Shown: positions 15,556-27,570 of the stretch, in pieces
How the letters are laid out: each line of letters begins with the position of its first letter
How positions within the stretch are numbered: the first letter of the stretch is position 1
Source: Glandiceps talaboti
Taxonomy: Eukaryota > Hemichordata > Enteropneusta > Spengelidae
Length of the DNA stretch: 62,000 nucleotides
Direction of reading: 5' to 3'
Assembly (NCBI RefSeq): GCF_964340395.1
Contig: NC_135562.1
Location: forward strand, 15,761,296-15,823,295
The notes under the pieces: model-generated
The model's input: the letters and a program-made list of their open reading frames with translations, nothing else
The model's database searches: none
What the model was told of the DNA's origin: nothing
Translations under genes and position numbers: made by a program

Positions 15556-17883
15556 TCACATTCCAGTACCACGTTAATAGTTAGATGTGACGAGTACTAC
15601 TTACGTTGTTCCTTTGGAAACATGGTAGTATAATCTCCAATTTGAAAATTTCCAGCAGTGATCCTAGTATCGTAAACCTCTACAAAAAAAGGTATAAATA
15701 ATCCGATTTGTTCCAATATCTATCTAACTATGTATTTTCACCAGATGCATTCATGTACCTTTCTGTGTCCTAAAATGTCTGGTAATCTAAACTCGTACAA
15801 AATACAATATCCTTTATTCAGTGCTGTACTTTTTGTCTCATATTCATGTTCACCAGATACCATCTAACTTTCTAAAATATGTTACTATGGCTTTGTATGT
15901 TCTACCCTTCCCTGGCTCTTCTAATGTTGCTAAGAACACACTGCAGTCATTTCAACGAAGACATGGGAATTATGTATGTATTTACTTTGATGTTGAGCAA
16001 TAGGATTTACGTGTGATTTAATATGTATGTTTATATGTCATGAATTTGGGAGAGTACACGGTTGAGAGTTTAGATTTAAATTTAGTCAGAAAACACACGA
16101 GTACATTTCTGTATTAGTTCCGAACTTAGTGCGTAAATAATTAACCTAGTTTATATTCCCTTTTTTCAGTTGTTATTGTGTACTTATTATATTTCCACAA
16201 ACTTATAGAGTTGTGAGATAAACGTAAGGATGCGCAACAAGTGACATTGAATATGTTTTGTGGTCAGATGTTTAAAAAACACACAAATCGGTTCCCTTAT
16301 AATAAAAGCTTAAAAGGCAAAATAGAAATCATGATATTAATCCACCAAAAATCTTAACTTTTCGAAATGTATTCAAGAAACTAAACATACTTTTGACTTT
16401 TGTGACACCCTTCTTCACACCGTTAAGTTTCTTCAGAATCTGGTCGAATTTATCACCAAAACCACCAGAAACATCCTTAAAGCTGTCTCGAGTATCTAAA
16501 ATGCTGGTATTAAGGCTATCCAATATTTGTAGAACTTCATCAATTTTAGTTTCCCTTTGCTTATGGGTTTGGTTAGGCGTATGAGATGCTGTAAGATCAA
16601 TACACACACAACACCCATGAAAAGAAAGAATGATTTAAAACACGTTTCTTCTAACTTCATACGTGGAAGAATTACCTCTCTTCTACCTCTGATAGGGAAA
16701 CAGACAACAGGTTTTCAGCAAATCACTTGTCCTGTAATATTGCTTAAACTGGATTTGACATAATGATCCAAATTTGCTGGAGGTGTTGAGTAAACTAGGG
16801 ACGTGAAAAGGCCAGCTTCAATATGAAAGTACCAGCTGTCTACCTTCTGTGATAATGTCACTGTAGATTGGCGATATGTACCATTTTGCTACAATGGCAT
16901 TAAGTAACGGATTATTGACTTTGATAATAATATAATTTTATTCATGTGTTCCTTCCTTTTGATGATCTCCACTTTGTTTTGGAGGTTGATGACCTATGGC
17001 ATTCCGCTAATGTACAATGATATCATCACAGAAGGTGGATAGTTTGATACACATAACTGTACACAATAAGTACTTAGATCGTTAGATAGTAATGACCAGT
17101 CTGCATACATGATACTAGTATTACTCATATTGTCACAATGTCAAAGTTATTGAATAGATTCCATGCAATACATATTTGAACCAACTGTAAATAATGTAGT
17201 CATGACAACAGTTTCTCAGTAAATTAGATTATTAATCTGATTGATAAACATGTCTTCGAATTATACCAGAGAGATTAGCATTTGTTTCAATTCTCTTAAG
17301 GAAATCCATATAGTCAAATTTGACTCCTTCGTTTATCAATTTATTTCTTTATATCACACTATTAATGAAACTATATCTAAACATGTCTTTGCTTATCACA
17401 CTCGGAGCCGGTGGCATATATATCGTGGAGAAATAAGCATAATTATCATTCTAGTCACTAAAAAAGGAATATAGCTGACAGTACCTTTTTCGTCAACTGC
17501 TTCAGAAGACTTATCATTGTTAATGGCTACATCTGCAGGTTCCTGTTTAAAATAAATACACGTAACGGGTGTTAAAACCAGGGCTTCTTTTTGGGCAATT
17601 GCAGTGTTCAGTAACGTACCCTTAGTGTGAGAAGTAAGGTGACAGTGATCACAATGTTGTGTTACCTTCTGAATGTTTTAGCTCGAGATATTTTGGCAAG
17701 AGTGGCGATTAATACTGTAGTGAATTCAGGCTATGGTTAAATTTGATTTAGTGATCATATTTGACACAACTACTTATTGATGATTCTAATTGCTCAGTAA
17801 CTTTAAAGCTTACCTGATCTGCAGCATAAATTGAAATTAAAGCAAGTAGGTCCAGTACGTCCGTAAAAAACATGACCAGTTCA
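10967..17883 (-). CDS. Gene A: coiled-coil/RHIM paralogue of gene B, PX domain reduced to its last exon
   Basis: Exons: 17883-17814, 17542-17485, 16588-16391, 15679-15605, 14638-14489, 14003-13857, 13354-13175, 12667-12512, 11409-11236, 11076-10967 (TAA). All are AG/GT bounded and the frame is open for 435 codons from the in-frame ATG at 17873. The first exon begins in phase 2 (SELVMFF...YAADQ) and matches the end of gene B's PX domain, so either upstream exons exist that I could not find or the protein starts at that ATG. Next come a short acidic exon (EPADVAINN), a helical exon, the variant RHIM exon, five helical exons of 50-60 residues and a terminal exon. The helical exons share a D-K-L-x...K-x-x-D-L-E-K-S pattern and most end near [TS]-N-T. 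A TTTATT (AATAAA on the minus strand) lies at about 10807. Function is inferred: an oligomeric RHIM scaffold. Confidence 0.82.
11236..14638 (-). CDS. Gene A coiled-coil exon array (five symmetric exons)
   Basis: Five consecutive exons (14638-14489, 14003-13857, 13354-13175, 12667-12512, 11409-11236) have lengths divisible by three (150, 147, 180, 156, 174 nt) and phase 1 at both ends, so any can be skipped or duplicated without a frameshift. Several start with D-K-L and end with N-T-x-x-G or T-x-x-x-G. They are predicted amphipathic helices (for example IDDLEKSL, LDDLEKSV, VGELKTSV at the same position). The pattern indicates tandem exon duplication and possibly alternative splicing. Confidence 0.8.
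14852..15554. repeat. Long compound (TATG)n/(TGTC)n/(TGCA)n/(TG)n microsatellite
   Basis: About 700 bp in gene A's intron between the RHIM exon and the first array exon, ending in ~75 bp of pure TG. All long open frames here are artefacts of the repeat. Confidence 0.97.
15605..15679 (-). CDS. Gene A RHIM-like exon (FQIGDYTTM)
   Basis: 75 nt, phase 1/1, GTAG acceptor and GTAAGT donor. The core at 15647-15621 reads FQIGDYTTM. Q-[IV]-G, the D-Y pair and the final M match gene B's RHIM. The first position (F for I/V) and the usual Asn (T) depart from the consensus. It is flanked by helical exons as in gene B. It could be a divergent functional RHIM or a decayed one. Confidence 0.72.
16837..17043. 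repeat. Small inverted-repeat element
   Basis: CTACCTTCTGTGATAATGTC at the left end matches the reverse complement of the right end (GATATCATCACAGAAGGTGG) with few changes; ~160 bp spacer. Probably a MITE in a gene A intron. Confidence 0.4.
17814..17883 (-). CDS. Gene A first recognised exon (PX-tail remnant or start exon)
   Basis: 70 nt between a TTTTGCTAG acceptor and a GTAAGC donor, phase 2 to 0. It encodes ELVMFFTDVLDLLALIS and ends in AADQ. The length, phase and F-F pattern match gene B exon 5. If translation starts at the internal ATG (17873), the protein begins with a hydrophobic stretch that could be mistaken for a signal peptide; the homology makes a PX-helix remnant the better reading. 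Confidence 0.7.
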
Positions 17884-18949
17884 CTAGCAAAAATATAAAG
17901 ACAGACAAAAATAGTCACCCATTGTTAGTTGGTTTTAGGTTATCTTGGGACTCTATCACATAGGAAATGTTTCCAAAACACATAAAGCCTGGATCTACAC
18001 TTAAGTCAAGTAACTATTGCAATATTTATACCATGAATCAAAATGAGGAAACACATTTTATCTCGTAGTTGGATTGATGTTAGTGTTTTACATGTAAACC
18101 GTTTATTCAAGGTACTGTGAGTATGAATACCAGTATTAAATATTGTTAGAGAATAAATTTATGCATAGTGTACAATCGTGTTCATGAGATGACCATGTAT
18201 GTTCCCAGTGTTCACATCCACTACGCGAATCGTAAGCTCAATATAATCTCGCGTAGAGACATGATAATGTTGTCACTGGTCTTATTTCAGAATATAACTG
18301 TGTGAGTTTGATATGCTCGTGTCGTTCCCCAAATGTTAAGCATAATTAAAAACACATTTTAAAGAAAAACGACAACAACGCAAACATATCTAACGATTCA
18401 TGATAATTCCAAAGTTCAGACTACTGTATAGGTTAATTATATTCAAGATTAGACACGAGTAAACTACGTATGTGGCTTATTTTCTAAGTGTAAAATATAT
18501 GTCATCGCATGCCAGAGAGTTACTTGCTTTTGAGGTACATTTTAAACAAAATATGGGACATCGAATTCCAAAACATCAAAATCCACTAATCATATCGCCA
18601 CCTAGCAGTGGCCTCGTTTTCGTACATAAATCATTTGGGTTGGTAAAGATGTGACACATATTTATGTCTGTCAAATTTTATCGCTGTTGTCATTGATCTA
18701 TGCCTCCTGCGTTGCGATAAAGACGTTATTATAATCAATTAATATTAGTAAGTTTGGCTAATTTGTATTTAAAATGTTTCCCCAAAAATCTGTTTTCTCT
18801 CGATATCTCTGATCTGGTAAGAGGGCAGATGAAATGTGGAAATACATTTTTGAAAGCATTCTGTCCGCAATGTTCGGTTTGTGATTGGTTTAGACTCATG
18901 ATCATACCGATAGAAGAATTCTTCTCGTGATCTGAGGTTTAGATGTGTC

Positions 18950-19410
<461 letters not shown>

Positions 19411-20095
19411 ATTGATTCCTGTCAGTGTCTCAGTGTAACAGGTTATTCTGATTAGCGCATTATGAATGGTTGGTGGTATAATATGGCGTCATTACCTGAT
19501 ATTGCCTCTTCGTGCGTCTTATCATCATTAGTCATTACACGAGTGTCATGTTGCCAGACGTCACGTACGATGATACGACGAATGAAGAGGTGATATTGGG
19601 TAAGGGATCCATCAGTAATAAGAGGGGGTGGGGATGGGAGGGGCGAGTAGCTTTTTACACTTCTGTTCTCGGGGAAGGCCATATTTTAGAAAATGGGTTT
19701 AGGGGTCAAGTTTTATTTTGACTAACTGTATTGTCTAAGTAAGCATTATTTTTTTTAATTTTGGTATCTATACATAGTTGTATGCAAACTCGTCCATGCA
19801 ATATAACCGTTCTTCGGTTTTTCTCTCTGAAAATTGCTTTGTTAATTATACATTATTTGGGAAACAATACGTTAATTTACACCTGTCCATTATGTTTTGA
19901 ATAAAAGACCACTATGTATTACTCGAGAATAGCTCACGATTCGCGTACTCAGCACAGACGTGGGACTTGGTCTGCTTGGTTTTAGACAAACATACTCTTT
20001 AACTATACAAAGCGCTTGAATTAATACAGACAATAGCTTAAATGAACGATTTATACGTAAACGCAGCAACATCAGTCCAACCTTGAGATATGAAA

Positions 20096-20153
20096 TTTCA
20101 TCTATTTGATTTATAGCGTCATTACTGTACCAGTTGTCACCTGCCGTGGGCAT
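20096..20153 (-). CDS. Weak candidate 5' exon for gene A (MPTAGDNWYSNDA)
   Basis: An ATG at about 20153 opens 24 codons to a GTTGGA donor in phase 0. The early W-Y resembles W-Y/W-V in exon 1 of genes C and B. I found no matching PX exons 2-4 between here and 17.9 kb, so the link to gene A is speculative. Confidence 0.2.
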
Positions 20154-20213
20154 TGATCAATTTTCGAGAGAAAAAAAACAAAGGTTATACATCTACATAG
20201 GGAATCTTGTACA

Positions 20214-21005
20214 TTCTAGCACTAGGATGTGAATATCCTAGTGCTAGGATGTGGCCACATCCTAGAGCCAGGAAGAAAAGGACAGTCAGTTATGTACCAA
20301 CTGTGTACCTCACAGTCCCGCTGCAGGGTATATTTTTCCCCAGCCCTGGTACATGGTTGTGACAAATATGCCTGTTGCATGGATGTTGAATACCGCCTGT
20401 GTCATGATGTCCATACATCCAAGCACCCAGTTGTGCACATACAGCTATGTAACAGCTATGGTAGAATAATACCCTGTAACAACCCTTTTGTTCATATCTG
20501 ACTAGCACTGCTCACATGGCTGTGGGAAATACCTATGTTACAGCTATGCTATAACATAGCTGGTACATGGCTGTGGGAAATACTGCTGTTACAGCTATGC
20601 TGACATAGCTGGTACATGGCCGTGGGAAATATCTATGTTACAGCTATGCTAACAGCTGGTACATGGCTGTGGGAAATACCTATATGTTACAGCGATGCTA
20701 ACATAGCTGGTACATGGTTGTGGGAAAAAGCTCTTGTACATGAATGTTGTAAAAACTTACTCTGCATTCTTACTATCTTACTATCCATATCCATGTTACA
20801 TTAATGCTGGTAATAACTGGTATACCAGTTACACATCTGTCTAATCAAGGTGCGTTACACCTAGTGTGTTGGCCAGAGCAGTTACAGTGATATTTTGCAT
20901 ATAGCTGGTACAGTTCCCGTGGCTCCACTGAGCTGGTACAGCTATGTGCACAACGCTGTCCTAGGTATGTGAATGCTTTAGAGGTGTGCAAGGTTCCGTA
21001 TGTAG
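20214..21005. repeat. Dispersed repeat with internal ~60 bp tandem units
   Basis: Copy 2 of the GATGTGGCCACATCCTAG family. It has expanded internally: four or five units containing GGTACATGGCTGTGGGAAAT and GTTACAGC.ATGCTAACA lie at 20510-20735. Confidence 0.65.
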
Positions 21006-21639
21006 TGCTGGCACCATGATGACAATTGACTGTACCGTGGCATTAAATAATATTGAAATAAGGAAAATAAATTCATCGGTGGACTTACCTCAATTGCAGT
21101 TTAGATTAGCGGCACATGCGCTTGCCAACTGGTGGGGTGAATAATACTGTTACCTCCGATAAATTCACCACTTTAGTTTCGATTCATTTCAGGTCAAAGT
21201 GACCCTGAAGTCTGTGAATCACACTAAAGTTCTACAAACGAGATACCACTAAAATGGATATTGTATTTGGTTATTTTCAAATTTGTGTGTTGATGAGACA
21301 GATCAGTATATACAAGAGATATGTGCAGTATTAAATGAATTCAGACTAGAATTTGATATCGGCTGTCCTGACAGAATAATATACCAAATCGGATGACATG
21401 GCAAAGGGTTTGGTAATCTCTAATGTGTACTGCGAACTCAAACAATGCAATCTCTCCTGGATGACGCGTCGACAGGTCATGTAAGTGATAAAGAATCCAA
21501 TTACAACTATTGGACTATGTCATATTTCGTCATTCAATGAGTTCTATATTCACTGATTCATCATACATGGTATTCACAGAGATTTTAAACTCACCAAGTT
21601 GACAGGTGATCATTTCATGAATGACTATCCAGTTGCCTA

Positions 21640-23350
21640 TCCAACCATGTTGCTACCTTTGCAATATACGTGATTATTTGGCTGTTGCTATGGGCGTGGT
21701 CTTTTTGCTAGGCATATTTGCATACAGTTTTAATGTTTATTCATTTGTCTTAATCCTGTTATCTTCGCAATATATTTGATTATTTGGCTGTTGCTATGAG
21801 CGTGGTCGTGTTCCTGGGCACATTTGCAAACATTTTTTGAATGTTGATTCATTGACATTTGTCTTTCTGTTCCTGTTATCTTTGCAATATACGTGACTAT
21901 TTGGTTGTTGCTATGGGCGTTGTCATGGTGTTAGATATATTTGCATACATTTTTGAATGTTTCTGTTCACTTGTGTATGAATTCCTGATATTATTTTTGC
22001 AATATACGCGATCATTTGGCTGTTGCTATGGGCGTGGTCATGTTGTTAGTTATATTTGCATACATTTTTGAATGTTTCTGTTCACTTGTGTATGAATTCC
22101 TGATGTTATTTTTGCAATATACGTGATTATTTGACTGTTGCTATGGGCATGGTCGTGTTGCTAGGAATATTTGCATACATTTTTTGAATGTTTATTCATT
22201 TGTTTATTAATCCTGTTATCTTCGCGGCAATATATGTGATTATTTGATTGTTGCTATGGGCGTGGTCGTGTTGCTAGGCACATTTGAATACTTTTTTGAA
22301 TGTGTATTCATTTCTTTTAATTCCTGTTCTTTGCAATATACGTGATTATTTGGCTGTTGCTATGGGCGTGGTCTTGTTGCTAGGCAAAATTTTCATTCAA
22401 TTGTCTATTAATTCCCGTCGTTATATTTGCAATATGTGTGATCATTTGGTTGTTGCCATGGGCATGGTCGTGTTCCTCGGCACATTTGCAAACATTTTTT
22501 GAATGTTGATTCATTGACATTTGTCTTTCTGTTCCTGTTATCTTTGCAATATACGTACTATTTGGCTGTTGCTATGGGCGTTGTCATGGTGTTAGATATA
22601 TTTGCATACATTTTTGAATGTTTTTGTTCACTTGTGTATGCATTCCTGATATTATCTTTGCAATATACGTGATCATTTAGCTGTTGCTATGGGCGTGGTC
22701 TTGTTTGTAGGCAAATTCACATACATTTTTTGAATGTTTATTCAATTGTCTATTAATCCCCGTTATCTTCGCAATATATGTGATCATTTGGCTATGGGCG
22801 TGGTTGTGTTGCTAGGCACATTTGCAAACATTTTTTGAATGTTTATTCATTTTTCTTTCTATTCCTGTTATCGCTGCAATATACATGGTTATTTGGTTGT
22901 TGCTATGGGCGTGGTCATGGTGTTAGACATATTTGCATACTTTTGAATATTTATTCAATTGTTTATTAATCCCCATTGTTATCAAAATATGTGTGATCAT
23001 TTGGCTGTTGCTATGGGCGTGGTCTTGTTGCTAGGCACATTTATTGAATGTTTATTCATGTCTTTCTATTGCTGTTGTTATCTTTGCAATATATGTGATT
23101 ATTTGGCTGTTGCTATGGGCGTGGTCTTGTTACTAGGACAGTTTACATACATTTTTTAAATGTTTATTCAATTTTCTAAGAATACCTGTTCTCTTTGAGA
23201 AATACGCCGTTTGGCTGTTGCTATGGGCATGGTCATGGTTGCTAGCGTATCTGCATACATTTTTTGAATGTTTACTCACTTGCCTACCAGATGATGTTAT
23301 TTGACCAAAATATACTGCCATTTGGTTGTTGCTAAGGGCGTGGTCATAGT
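21640..23350. repeat. Minisatellite, ~16 units of ~105-118 bp
   Basis: Each unit contains GCAATATACGTGATTATTTG, GCTGTTGCTATGGGCGTGG and CATACATTTTTTGAATGTTT. The units are diverged and vary in length. Short open frames repeat the unit (YLVVAMGVV) and are not genes. Confidence 0.9.
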
Positions 23351-23411
23351 TGCTAAGGCCAATTTTGTCAAAATCTTTTGAGGAAAATCTGCAGAATACC
23401 ACTTTCAGAAA

Positions 23412-23415
<4 letters not shown>

Positions 23416-23463
<48 letters not shown>
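23416..23463. repeat. (CT)n microsatellite
   Basis: Pure CT, directly after the minisatellite. Confidence 0.95.
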
Positions 23464-23468
<5 letters not shown>

Positions 23469-23489
23469 CAGACTCATTGACCAAGTATT

Positions 23490-23923
23490 TTTTGATCAAA
23501 AATGAACATTTTTACACCTAATTTGCATATCACTCATGGAATCATTGTATGCTCAATAGTTCTTCGTCCATACATTCCTGATGCATTCCCATTAAATTTC
23601 AGCCCGATCTGCTCAGTGGCTTTGGAATTATAATTTTTTTACCAAAAAGACACATTTTTAGACCTAATTTGCATATCCCTGATGGGACCATCATATCATG
23701 AACAATTCTGAACACCCTGAAGAATGTTTCACCCAAATTTCAGCCCAATCTGCCCTGTAGTTTTCGAGTTTAAGTTGTTTGACCAAAAATCACATGTTTT
23801 GACCCAAATCACAAACCAGTGGTAAGATCATTTTGATTTGAACAATTTCCCAACTCGACACCCAAGGTAATGGACCAACCAAATATCATGGCAATCGGTT
23901 CAGCGGTTTTTGACTTTAAGTTG

Positions 23924-23961
<38 letters not shown>

Positions 23962-23990
23962 GACAGACAGACGTCGGGCGATCCCTATAG
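23490..23990. repeat. Tandem ~140 bp repeat ending in (CA)n and GACAGACAGACG
   Basis: Three diverged units share CCTAATTTGCATATC, AAATTTCAGCCC.ATCTG and TTTAAGTTGTTT; the block ends in (CA)n (23928-23956), GACAGACAGACG and CGATCCCTATAGTGCTAG. Typical of the tail of a LINE or SINE; it abuts the Rex1-like fragment. Confidence 0.65.
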
Positions 23991-23994
23991 TGCT

Positions 23995-24545
23995 AGTGAA
24001 CTTCAGTTCAGTTGTGGTAACAAAAACTATGCATTCTGTTGGAAAGCTAAGAAAATCAATGATCCACAGCACAAGTTGGTTATCAAGATTAAACTTTGAG
24101 TTTTCCTGCAAGGATGTGTTGTTGAATAGTATTGAAAGCACTAGAAAATCTGCGAAAAGCATTTTTAACGTGTGCGTCTACATGTAGTATCTCAAGATGT
24201 TTATACAAATCATTTAAAATGAACAGCTTAACATCTTCCACCTCTTTTCCAGGACGATACGCAAATGGAAGAGGGTCAAGCTTATGTTCTATCGTAGAAA
24301 GGACAATGGACTTTATGATTTTCACCAACATTTTCATAACAAGAGACATTAGAACAATGGTTGAAAATAATTGATATGCTATGGGTCACTTTTCTTAGCA
24401 ATTGATTCTTAATACTTTAAATTTTTTCCAAATGGTAGGAATGATGACCATATCAACAGAAATTTTGAAAAGGTGTTGAAAGACTCCACTGAGCTGATCA
24501 GCACAAAACTTCTGGGTGCGTCCACAAATATCATCCGGGCCTACG
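23995..24545 (-). pseudogene. Degenerate Rex1-like reverse transcriptase fragment
   Basis: Minus-strand frames read PDDICGRTQKFCADQLSGVFQ, MSLVMKMLVKIIKSIVL, HKLDPLPFAYRPGKEVED, FSSAFNTIQQHILA and DNQLVLWIIDFL. This is the RT finger-palm region of a Rex1/L2-type LINE (LTSLVMK..EK, LDP.QFAYR.GR, DFSSAFNTI). It is split by frameshifts and interrupted on the 5' side by a long (TATG)n block. Confidence 0.72.
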
Positions 24546-24952
24546 TACGTATGTATGTATGTACATGTATGTATGTATGTATGTATGTATGTATGTATGT
24601 ATGTATGTATGTATGTATGTAGGTATGTATGTATGTATGTATGTATGTATGTATGTATGTATGTATGAATGTAGGTATGTATGTATGTATGTATGTATGT
24701 ATGTATGTATGTATGTATGTATGTATGTATGAATGTAGGTATGTATGAATGTATGTATGTATGTATGTATGTATGTATGTATGTACATGTATGTATGTAT
24801 GTATGTATGTATGTATGAATGTAGGTATGTATGTATGTATGAATGAATGTAGGTATGTATGTATGAATGTAGGTATGTATGAATGTATGTATGTATGTAT
24901 GTATGTATGTATGTATGTATGTATGTATGTATGTATGTATGTATGTATGTAT
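24541..24952. repeat. (TATG)n microsatellite
   Basis: About 410 bp of ATGT with GTAGGT/GAATGT variants, at the 5' edge of the Rex1-like RT fragment. Confidence 0.97.
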
Positions 24953-25799
24953 TTCCAAAGTCTCACATATTTCAATAGCCAATCAGAGTGAATGTTTCAT
25001 CACAAGGACTATCCATGTATAGCACAACTCTCCATTGTGGCCAATTTCTACCAAATCAAAACTCATTACAACACATTAACACCCTCTAAGTCAATAGTGA
25101 ATGAAAATACACAACTGACTATTAACCTACTTAAACAATACACTGTTTGCAGCCACATGAATCAAGTGACAATGTACACATGCTTACTAGTCTTTTTAAA
25201 ATCACTCAGAATGCCGAAGAAAGAATGTTCCCGATTGGTGGAGTGATTCTTTAAATCTGCGAGATTGGGAATGGGAATTCCTATGCAACTGGGTCAGATA
25301 TGTGTTGGATTATTAAACCCAGAGCACAAATACATGAGAAAAAAATGACAATATATTGATAAAGTTAAGTTAAATAAATAAAATCAGATTGATTGTATAT
25401 TGCAGACAATCTAATTTTGAAACTTGTGACAAGATATACAATATACATAAGGTGAAGTTTATGATTAATAAAATATGTTATTTATGGAACTTCAATGAAT
25501 ATCAAATTAATACTGGATCATATTGAAAACACAAAATTGACTGTTAAGTGTTCATAATTTCTGCCTTTGTAAAATTAGCCATAAACAAAATGACTACTGA
25601 AATTGGCAGTTCATTGTATATCAATCTTATTAAAATCCGATGTGTAGATAGATGGCCTGGTTGTCATTTATTTACCTAATTTCATTGATATCTTGCCGTT
25701 TTCCGGGTTGGATCACCCAACACAGTGGCATAAGAAATCCCGCCACCACTTAAATCCAGTGATAATGTATACATGCTTTGTAAACTTTGGGCACACTTT

Positions 25800-26146
25800 A
25801 CAGCTAAAATGATATAGGCTTGGTGTTTCATTCATGGGACAATTGTTTTTGACACACAGATAGACAAATTATAAGTCTAGACTAACAATAACAGAGACAC
25901 AACAAACACAGCACGATCCTTTGCCCAATCACAATGAATATTGCCTCTTATGAAAACATTACAAGCTGACTTGATGATTTTAATGGTGTCAATTGTTTTT
26001 TTTCTAACTGATAATCAACATTTAAACTTGACTACTTCTACATCCCCACTGTGCATGGCATTCTTTTGCATTAGAAGTTGTCTGAGAGTGTGTAAAAATG
26101 TCATGTTACATGGGTGAAACACCAAGCCTACATCATTTTAGTTGTT
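25800..26146. mobile_element. Inverted-repeat element (MITE-like)
   Basis: Ends share AGCTAAAATGATATAGGCTT and GGTGTTTCA at 25801-25840, inverted at 26105-26146 with a few mismatches. Confidence 0.45.
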
Positions 26147-26439
26147 AAAATAACACCTCACAATGAACAGAATGAAAATATACACAAACCTTGTATGTAT
26201 CAATATGTTGATATATTTTATAATTATATTCTTGCTAGTGCAACTTGTATTGTGCACACGACATTTAACATACATTACAATGACTGTGCATGAATAATGA
26301 GCCATTCTACCTTCAGACAGGTAAAAAGTAGATTGCATCTTGTATTAAATCACAAATTATACACATTTGATATTGTCATTAAATTCTATTTTTCACATTT
26401 AGCTTGCAACTAACTGCAGTTAATAAAGATATGCAACCA

Positions 26440-26960
26440 TTCAATTCAAAAAATAGTCTGAAACAACTGATCCATCGGTAAAGTAGTTTTGGAGAAGATT
26501 GAAATGTAAAAAGTTGATAGATGACAGACAACGGATGGCAGACAGATACCGTTCAAAGGTCAACCTAACCCTATTACATGTAGCTCCACTGACTCTCAAA
26601 GACACACCAGATATCAAAGCAATCTGACGAGTAGTATTTGAGAAGATGAAAATGTCATTTTTGAAAAAGAATTCATAAAAAATGAAAATAGCACAGATCA
26701 ACTTGGCATGAAAAAAATCTGAATAGCCTCCCCACAAGGAACATGCACATCAAATATCAAAGTATTCTGACTGTTAGTTTCGGAGAAGATGACACTAGAA
26801 ACAGTTGATGGATAGATGTATGGCGATGGCGAGAATCAACCTAACATTAAAGCTCAGCTTTCGCTGACAGTGGAGCTAAAAAGTAGACAGACAGTGGTCA
26901 AAAGTCAGACAGTCCACCTAGCACTATAGCACCGCCAGCTGTCTCTTAGCAAAGCTAATT
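26440..26960. repeat. Dispersed repeat of LINE/SINE-tail type
   Basis: Two diverged units share TATCAAAG.A.TCTGAC, TTTGAGAAGATGA-like and CAACCTAACC.TA, with AGTGGAGCTAAAAAGTAGAC near the end. It has the look of a retroposon 3' region; downstream of gene D. Confidence 0.45.
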
Positions 26961-26981
26961 AATTTACAAGTTTTTAATGTT

Positions 26982-26987
26982 TTTATT
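26982..26987 (-). terminator. Poly(A) signal candidate for gene D
   Basis: AATAAA on the minus strand about 80 bp past gene D's TAG. Confidence 0.5.
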
Positions 26988-27066
26988 TGCCTGTTTTTTA
27001 TAGTTAAACCTATGAAAGCGAAGGTATTATTGAAAAGTTACTGTTAGGTTGGTATCACCCAGGGTA

Positions 27067-27570
27067 CTACTTCTTCTTGCTCTTTCTGGAAGTTATTTTA
27101 AGTAGCTTCCTTTTACCTAGAAGGCTGTTTTTGTTAAATACAGGTTTTGATATTTGTTTATCAAGTTCAGGATGGTACATAATTACAGAAACTTTCAACA
27201 GAATGAAAATTGGTATGTACAAACAATTGAACATGTAGAAGGGTTGTTCATCAAAGGGAATGGCCCTTTCTAACACAAATGAAGGAGACAGCTCATTTGT
27301 TAATGACAGCATACAGCCCTCTTTCATTGCCGTAAGGGTGCTCTTTGCCATGTGTGTACGTGTGATAACAATCTTGGATAATCCCATAAGAGAAATATGG
27401 TACACAATCTTATAATCATCTGTTTCAAACGGAGATACATCTGCAACACTGACAGCCTGGCCAATGACCTGGGAGATTTTCTTATGTTCCATATGTACTT
27501 TCTTCTTACGGTGAATTGATATAGTTGATTTGGTAGTTACTTTATCTTTCTCGGTATTATCACTTTTGTT
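27067..27570 (-). CDS. Gene D last exon
   Basis: 504 nt, phase 0, AATGTAG acceptor, stop TAG at 27067-27069. Contains a basic stretch (HRKKKVH), the ISQVIGQAVSVADV helix, a strand pair, a hydrophobic stretch near CLYIPIFILLKV and a Lys-rich end. Part of it is duplicated at 27765-27930. Confidence 0.78.
   Translation of the reverse strand, partial: NKSDNTEKDKVTTKSTISIHRKKKVHMEHKKISQVIGQAVSVADVSPFETDDYKIVYHISLMGLSKIVITRTHMAKSTLTAMKEGCMLSLTNELSPSFVLERAIPFDEQPFYMFNCLYIPIFILLKVSVIMYHPELDKQISKPVFNKNSLLGKRKLLKITSRKSKKK

Noticed and set aside
14755-15633. Long open frames of His-Thr-Tyr-Ile or Cys-Met-Tyr-Val repeats
   Set aside because: They are translations of the TATG/TG microsatellite, open in all frames and both strands.
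18760-18850. Minus-strand peptide resembling a PX core (YFHISSALLPDQRYREKTDF)
   Set aside because: Tested as gene A's missing PX exon; it lacks the RRY motif and has no GT donor before its stop.
19497-19540. MTNDDKTHEEAIS with a phase-1 GTAATG donor as an alternative first exon for gene A
   Set aside because: Short and isolated; nothing beyond phase compatibility supports it.
20229-20508. Cys-rich open frames on both strands
   Set aside because: They lie in the GATGTGGCCACATC dispersed repeat, also present inverted at 2745-3115.
21859-23159. Repeated small hydrophobic frames (YLVVAMGVVMVL) suggesting a membrane protein
   Set aside because: They follow the ~110 bp minisatellite unit, carry stops in every unit and have no splice pattern.
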